Shown: piece after piece, positions 61,256-64,000 of the stretch | Position numbering within the stretch: the first letter of the stretch is position 1 | Layout: every line of letters begins with the position of its first letter | Notes under the pieces: generated by a model | Databases searched by the model: none | Told to the model about the DNA's origin: nothing | The model's input: the letters and a program-made list of their open reading frames with translations, nothing else | Made by a program: the position numbers and the translations under genes | Origin: Epiperipatus broadwayi | Lineage: Eukaryota > Onychophora > Udeonychophora > Euonychophora > Peripatidae | Assembly: GCA_028023455.1 (NCBI GenBank) | Contig: JAQFVV010006353.1 | Coordinates: 1,922,001-1,986,000, forward strand | Length of the DNA: 64,000 nucleotides | Direction: 5' to 3'

Positions 61256-61854
61256 ATGGCTGAAAAGTTGTAACAATAGGAAATTCTATTTTTTGATAGA
61301 AGAAATGGCAGAAGCAGTTATAATGCTTGAAACTTCTTACAAGCAAACTGTTCTAGAAATAATACAAGCTTGGAGTGTTTTAACAGAAGTGTCAAATTCA
61401 CCATGTTACAAAAAAGCATAGTGAGTGATGCTGATCTTTTTGGATTGGAAATGGAATTGTTCCCTCAGGATTTGTTCATGATGATCAGGTATCTACAAGT
61501 TCTGAAAAGTTTGCAAGATATGGTGAGAAGTGCAATGATTACCATGATGATGTACCAGCATGCAGAGCTTTGAGGGTTACAATTTTTAATTGAAACAGCA
61601 TGACCCAGATTATTCATCAGCCATATTCACCCAAATTAGCTCCATTTGGCTTATTTTTATTCACTGAATAAAAAAAGCCTCAAAACAAAAAAATTTGCTG
61701 ACTTAGAAGTGGAGAAGAAAAAAACAACAGAGACATTAAAAGGAACCACTTTGTAGAAGTTTCAGATGACTTCAAAAATCAGGGAACACATTTAGATCAC
61801 TGCACTGCATCAAATGGTCACTACTTTGAAGGAGATTTGAATTATAATACCTAA
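61256..61854 (+). pseudogene. mariner-like transposase relic
   Basis: Starts MAEKL at 61256 and ends HYFEGDLNYNT before the stop at 61852-61854. At about 600 nt it is well short of the ~1.04 kb of a complete mariner transposase, so internal parts are missing. Recognisable pieces in order are the N-terminal helix-turn-helix region (EMLET-like, SYKQTVLE), then VPSGFVHDDQVSTSSEK, HDDVPACRAL (usually HDNAPAHxAL, second catalytic Asp present), NSMTQIIHQPYSPKLAPFGLFLF (usually PPYSPDLAPCDFFLF) and CTASNGHYFEGD. In the PYSPDLAP box the third catalytic Asp is Lys, so it could not act even if the frame were whole. Several stops and shifts. It is the GVQW/mariner type rather than Tc1. Confidence 0.85.
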
Positions 61855-61962
61855 AAATAAATATACAATATTTTGTTATAATATTTACATAATTGTTCTG
61901 GACATTTATTACAAAGCCCATTATTTTTGGGTACCCACTTTTAATATGATCTACAATGAAAA

Positions 61963-62081
61963 CTACTCTGGGGATGTCAGATGAGTATGCCCTAGATAAA
62001 GATTTTATGCACAAACCTTCCTGCATCCATTGATTACTCTGGCTTGCACTGAGTGGCACTGCTGTATGGAGAGTTTAGCCT
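61963..62081. mobile_element. Half copy of the foldback family (right arm only)
   Basis: Reads ACTCTGGGGATGTCAGATGA, TTTTATGCACAAACCTTCC, CATTGATTACTCTGGCTTGC and TGTATGGAGAGTTTAGCC, matching the right arm at 51235-51360. It begins about 110 bp after the mariner-like stop codon. Confidence 0.75.
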
Positions 62082-62504
62082 CTGTGTAAAAAATAAATAT
62101 CCTAGTTCTGCATTATATATATTCATGATAGAAATACAGGCCATTAGATTATATTTGAATAGACTAAGGTTGTCTTTTTGGAAAAGAATAAAATAAAGAC
62201 AATCATAGAATCTTTATTATTAAATTTATATTATACTGAAGTTATTAACTTATTTAAAAGTTATTTTAATATTAAATGTAATTGAAATGTAATTAAGAAT
62301 TAAGAGAAATTTATGTATTACATATTTGTGTTGTGTTTGGGAATGCTTGCACTTGAGGTATTTGGTTTGGCAATGAAACCAGTGATTATGAAATTTTCAT
62401 TTTAAAATTTTGGCTAGTTTTTTAATCCTAAGTTTTGTGTCATTTGTTTATATATTTGAAATATAGGCATTCTTCATATACCTTGAGTTTAATTGTAAAT
62501 ATAC

Positions 62505-62870
62505 AGGATTTGAACACAGACTTTCAAGGATCCTTAAACTATCCACACTATCTCATACCACTGATACACATGACCACACACATGTAGAAAAGATAAATAA
62601 TCACCAATATTCATATTTAATGCTGAACCAGCACTCATCAATTGGTCCAGATCATCATCTCCCATACATATATATATAATCAGTGCTTTGTTTATATTAA
62701 AGATAGCAAATCTTCATACTTTTAATAGACAGTCTTCAATCTATCCCAACCTCCAACTCTTCAGCCATCGACATTGAACATCTGATGATTTGCATCAGTT
62801 GTATAAGATAGTGTGGATAGTTGAAGGATGCTTGAAAGTCTGTGTTCAAATGCTATATATTTGTACTTTG
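62505..62870. repeat. SINE-like repeat with a short inverted head copy
   Basis: Minus-oriented unit from CAGGATTTGAACACAGACTT (62502) through CAGCACTCATCAATTGGTCC to ACATCTGATGATTTG. Then 62795-62870 gives the head again inverted (TAAGATAGTGTGGATAGTTGA, GTGTTCAAATGC). A collapsed version of the inverted dimer at 12.6-13.3 kb. Confidence 0.7.
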
Positions 62871-62877
62871 TTAATAT

Positions 62878-64000
62878 AGAAATATTTGGTGTGTGGGATT
62901 TCCCATTTATAATTATTTAAAGACAGTAGTAATAATGTGAAAAGTAAAACCAATTGAGAGGTCCATGTGCAGTCATTATTACATCTGATTGGCTGTCACA
63001 TAAGCATGTTTAAAGTGCATCTGTCAAGGTTATTACAATGTTATCTGTTTGTGCTTAATAAATTTGATATATTTAAAGACAATAGCTAAATAAATTTAAC
63101 TGCCCCAGGCGAAGAGTGAAAGTAAAATTCAAAATAGAATTCTTTTTTGAATGCTGCTTTAGATCTTATATAAAGACAAAACACTGCAGCTTACATCAAA
63201 GCTTAGAACACTTTTCAATTTTCTTTCTTATTATAATAAATCCCACCCCCTGGTAGGTTGTGTATTGTAATATATTTTAATAAATTATTAGATGGAAGTA
63301 TTTAGTGTGTGGAGTTATTAATTTATAATTACTTAATTGAAAACAGCAGCCAATCAAGGCTAACAGTCCCACACCAAGAGTGAAATAAAACTATCAGGTC
63401 ATTGCATTCAATAGGAGAATTCTCTTCTGACTGCTTCTCTAGATCTTCTATAGAAACGAAGCATTGCAGTTTCCACATATAGGCATAAGAAACCAAAGCA
63501 TAGCACACTTTTCAATTTTCTTATATATTGTAAAAACGCTTCCATTGATAGGTTAAATATTATAATATATTTTTAATGGATGTTTAGATGGAAATATTAT
63601 GTGTGTGAGAATTATCTATTTATAATTATTTAATTAGAAAGCTCTTTACTTAGGAAAGTAGCCAATTAAGGTTAACTGTTCTAGGACAAGAGTGAAAAGT
63701 AAAACTGCCAGGTCATTGCATTCAAAAGGAGAATTCTCTTTTGAATGTTGTTCTAGATCTAATACAGAGACAAAGGAGTATTATTTACATATATAGGCAT
63801 AAAAAAAATCAAAGCATAAAACACTTTTCAATTTCTTACTTATTGTAATAAATCTCTTCACTGGTGAGTTAAATATCATAATATTTTTTAATGGTGTTTT
63901 TACATATATAATTACTCAATTTTAAAAATATAACTTTCATATACTATAAAGGGTTAATAATTCATCATTAATTAAGGACTTCTCTTAGATAGTAAAAATG
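62878..64000 (+). repeat. Tandem ~300-bp repeat running off the window end
   Basis: The marker GGAAATATT..GTGTGTG followed by TTTATAATTA(T/C)TTAA recurs at about 62878, 63291 and 63589 (spacings 413 and 298; the first is lengthened). Each unit also has CCAATTAAGG, CAAGAGTGAAA, GCATTCAAAAGGAGAATTCTC, TCTAGATCT and CATAAAACACTTTTCAATTT. A single diverged unit lies at 11640-11830. Confidence 0.75.

Overview
This is a very AT-rich (about three quarters A+T by eye), gene-poor stretch of animal nuclear DNA. Long AT runs, spliced exons with GT/AG borders, many non-LTR retrotransposon relics and foldback elements rule out a prokaryote. The only host protein-coding sequence I can support is two exons of a neuronal-type immunoglobulin-superfamily cell-adhesion gene on the minus strand. 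They resemble the invertebrate klingon/lachesin/DIP-like ('Wirin'-type) proteins, which suggests a protostome, perhaps an arthropod. I cannot resolve the species.

Host gene: the second half of the first Ig domain is the exon at 37030-37230, and the start of the second Ig domain is the exon at 15110-15243. The intron between them is about 21.8 kb. Exons coding for the signal peptide and first half of Ig1 should lie upstream (above 37.2 kb or outside the window). The rest of Ig2 and later domains should lie below 15.1 kb or outside. I found neither.

The remainder is mobile-element debris. A nearly complete RTE-type non-LTR retrotransposon (18474-21774, minus, same sense as the host gene, inside the large intron) encodes an endonuclease plus reverse transcriptase and is broken by a single-base frameshift near its C terminus. 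A 5'-truncated sister copy lies at 43.4-43.8 kb and is flanked by a 12-bp target-site duplication. Decayed reverse-transcriptase pieces of other families sit at 10.7-11.4, 27.6-28.7, 29.2-29.7, 52.2-53.3 and 53.6-54.7 kb. DNA transposons are represented by a pogo/Tigger-like relic with recognisable terminal inverted repeats (39.5-41.7 kb) and a mariner-like transposase relic (61.3-61.9 kb).

At least five families of non-autonomous foldback or SINE-like repeats recur: a tRNA-like-headed family (9.0, 12.6-13.3, 37.9, 55.4-57.5, 62.5 kb); a family with arms of about 80-150 bp (26.2, 42.3, 51.0, 62.0 kb); a family with arms of about 310 bp (31.8-32.7 kb, with a relative at 53.9-54.6 kb); and single large palindromes at 2.9-3.5, 18.0-18.4 and 48.1-48.5 kb. 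A ~300-bp tandem repeat runs off the right end. An isolated, decayed piece of nuclear 28S rRNA lies at 49.66-49.93 kb (minus). No CRISPR array, operon, complete host gene or viral gene was seen.
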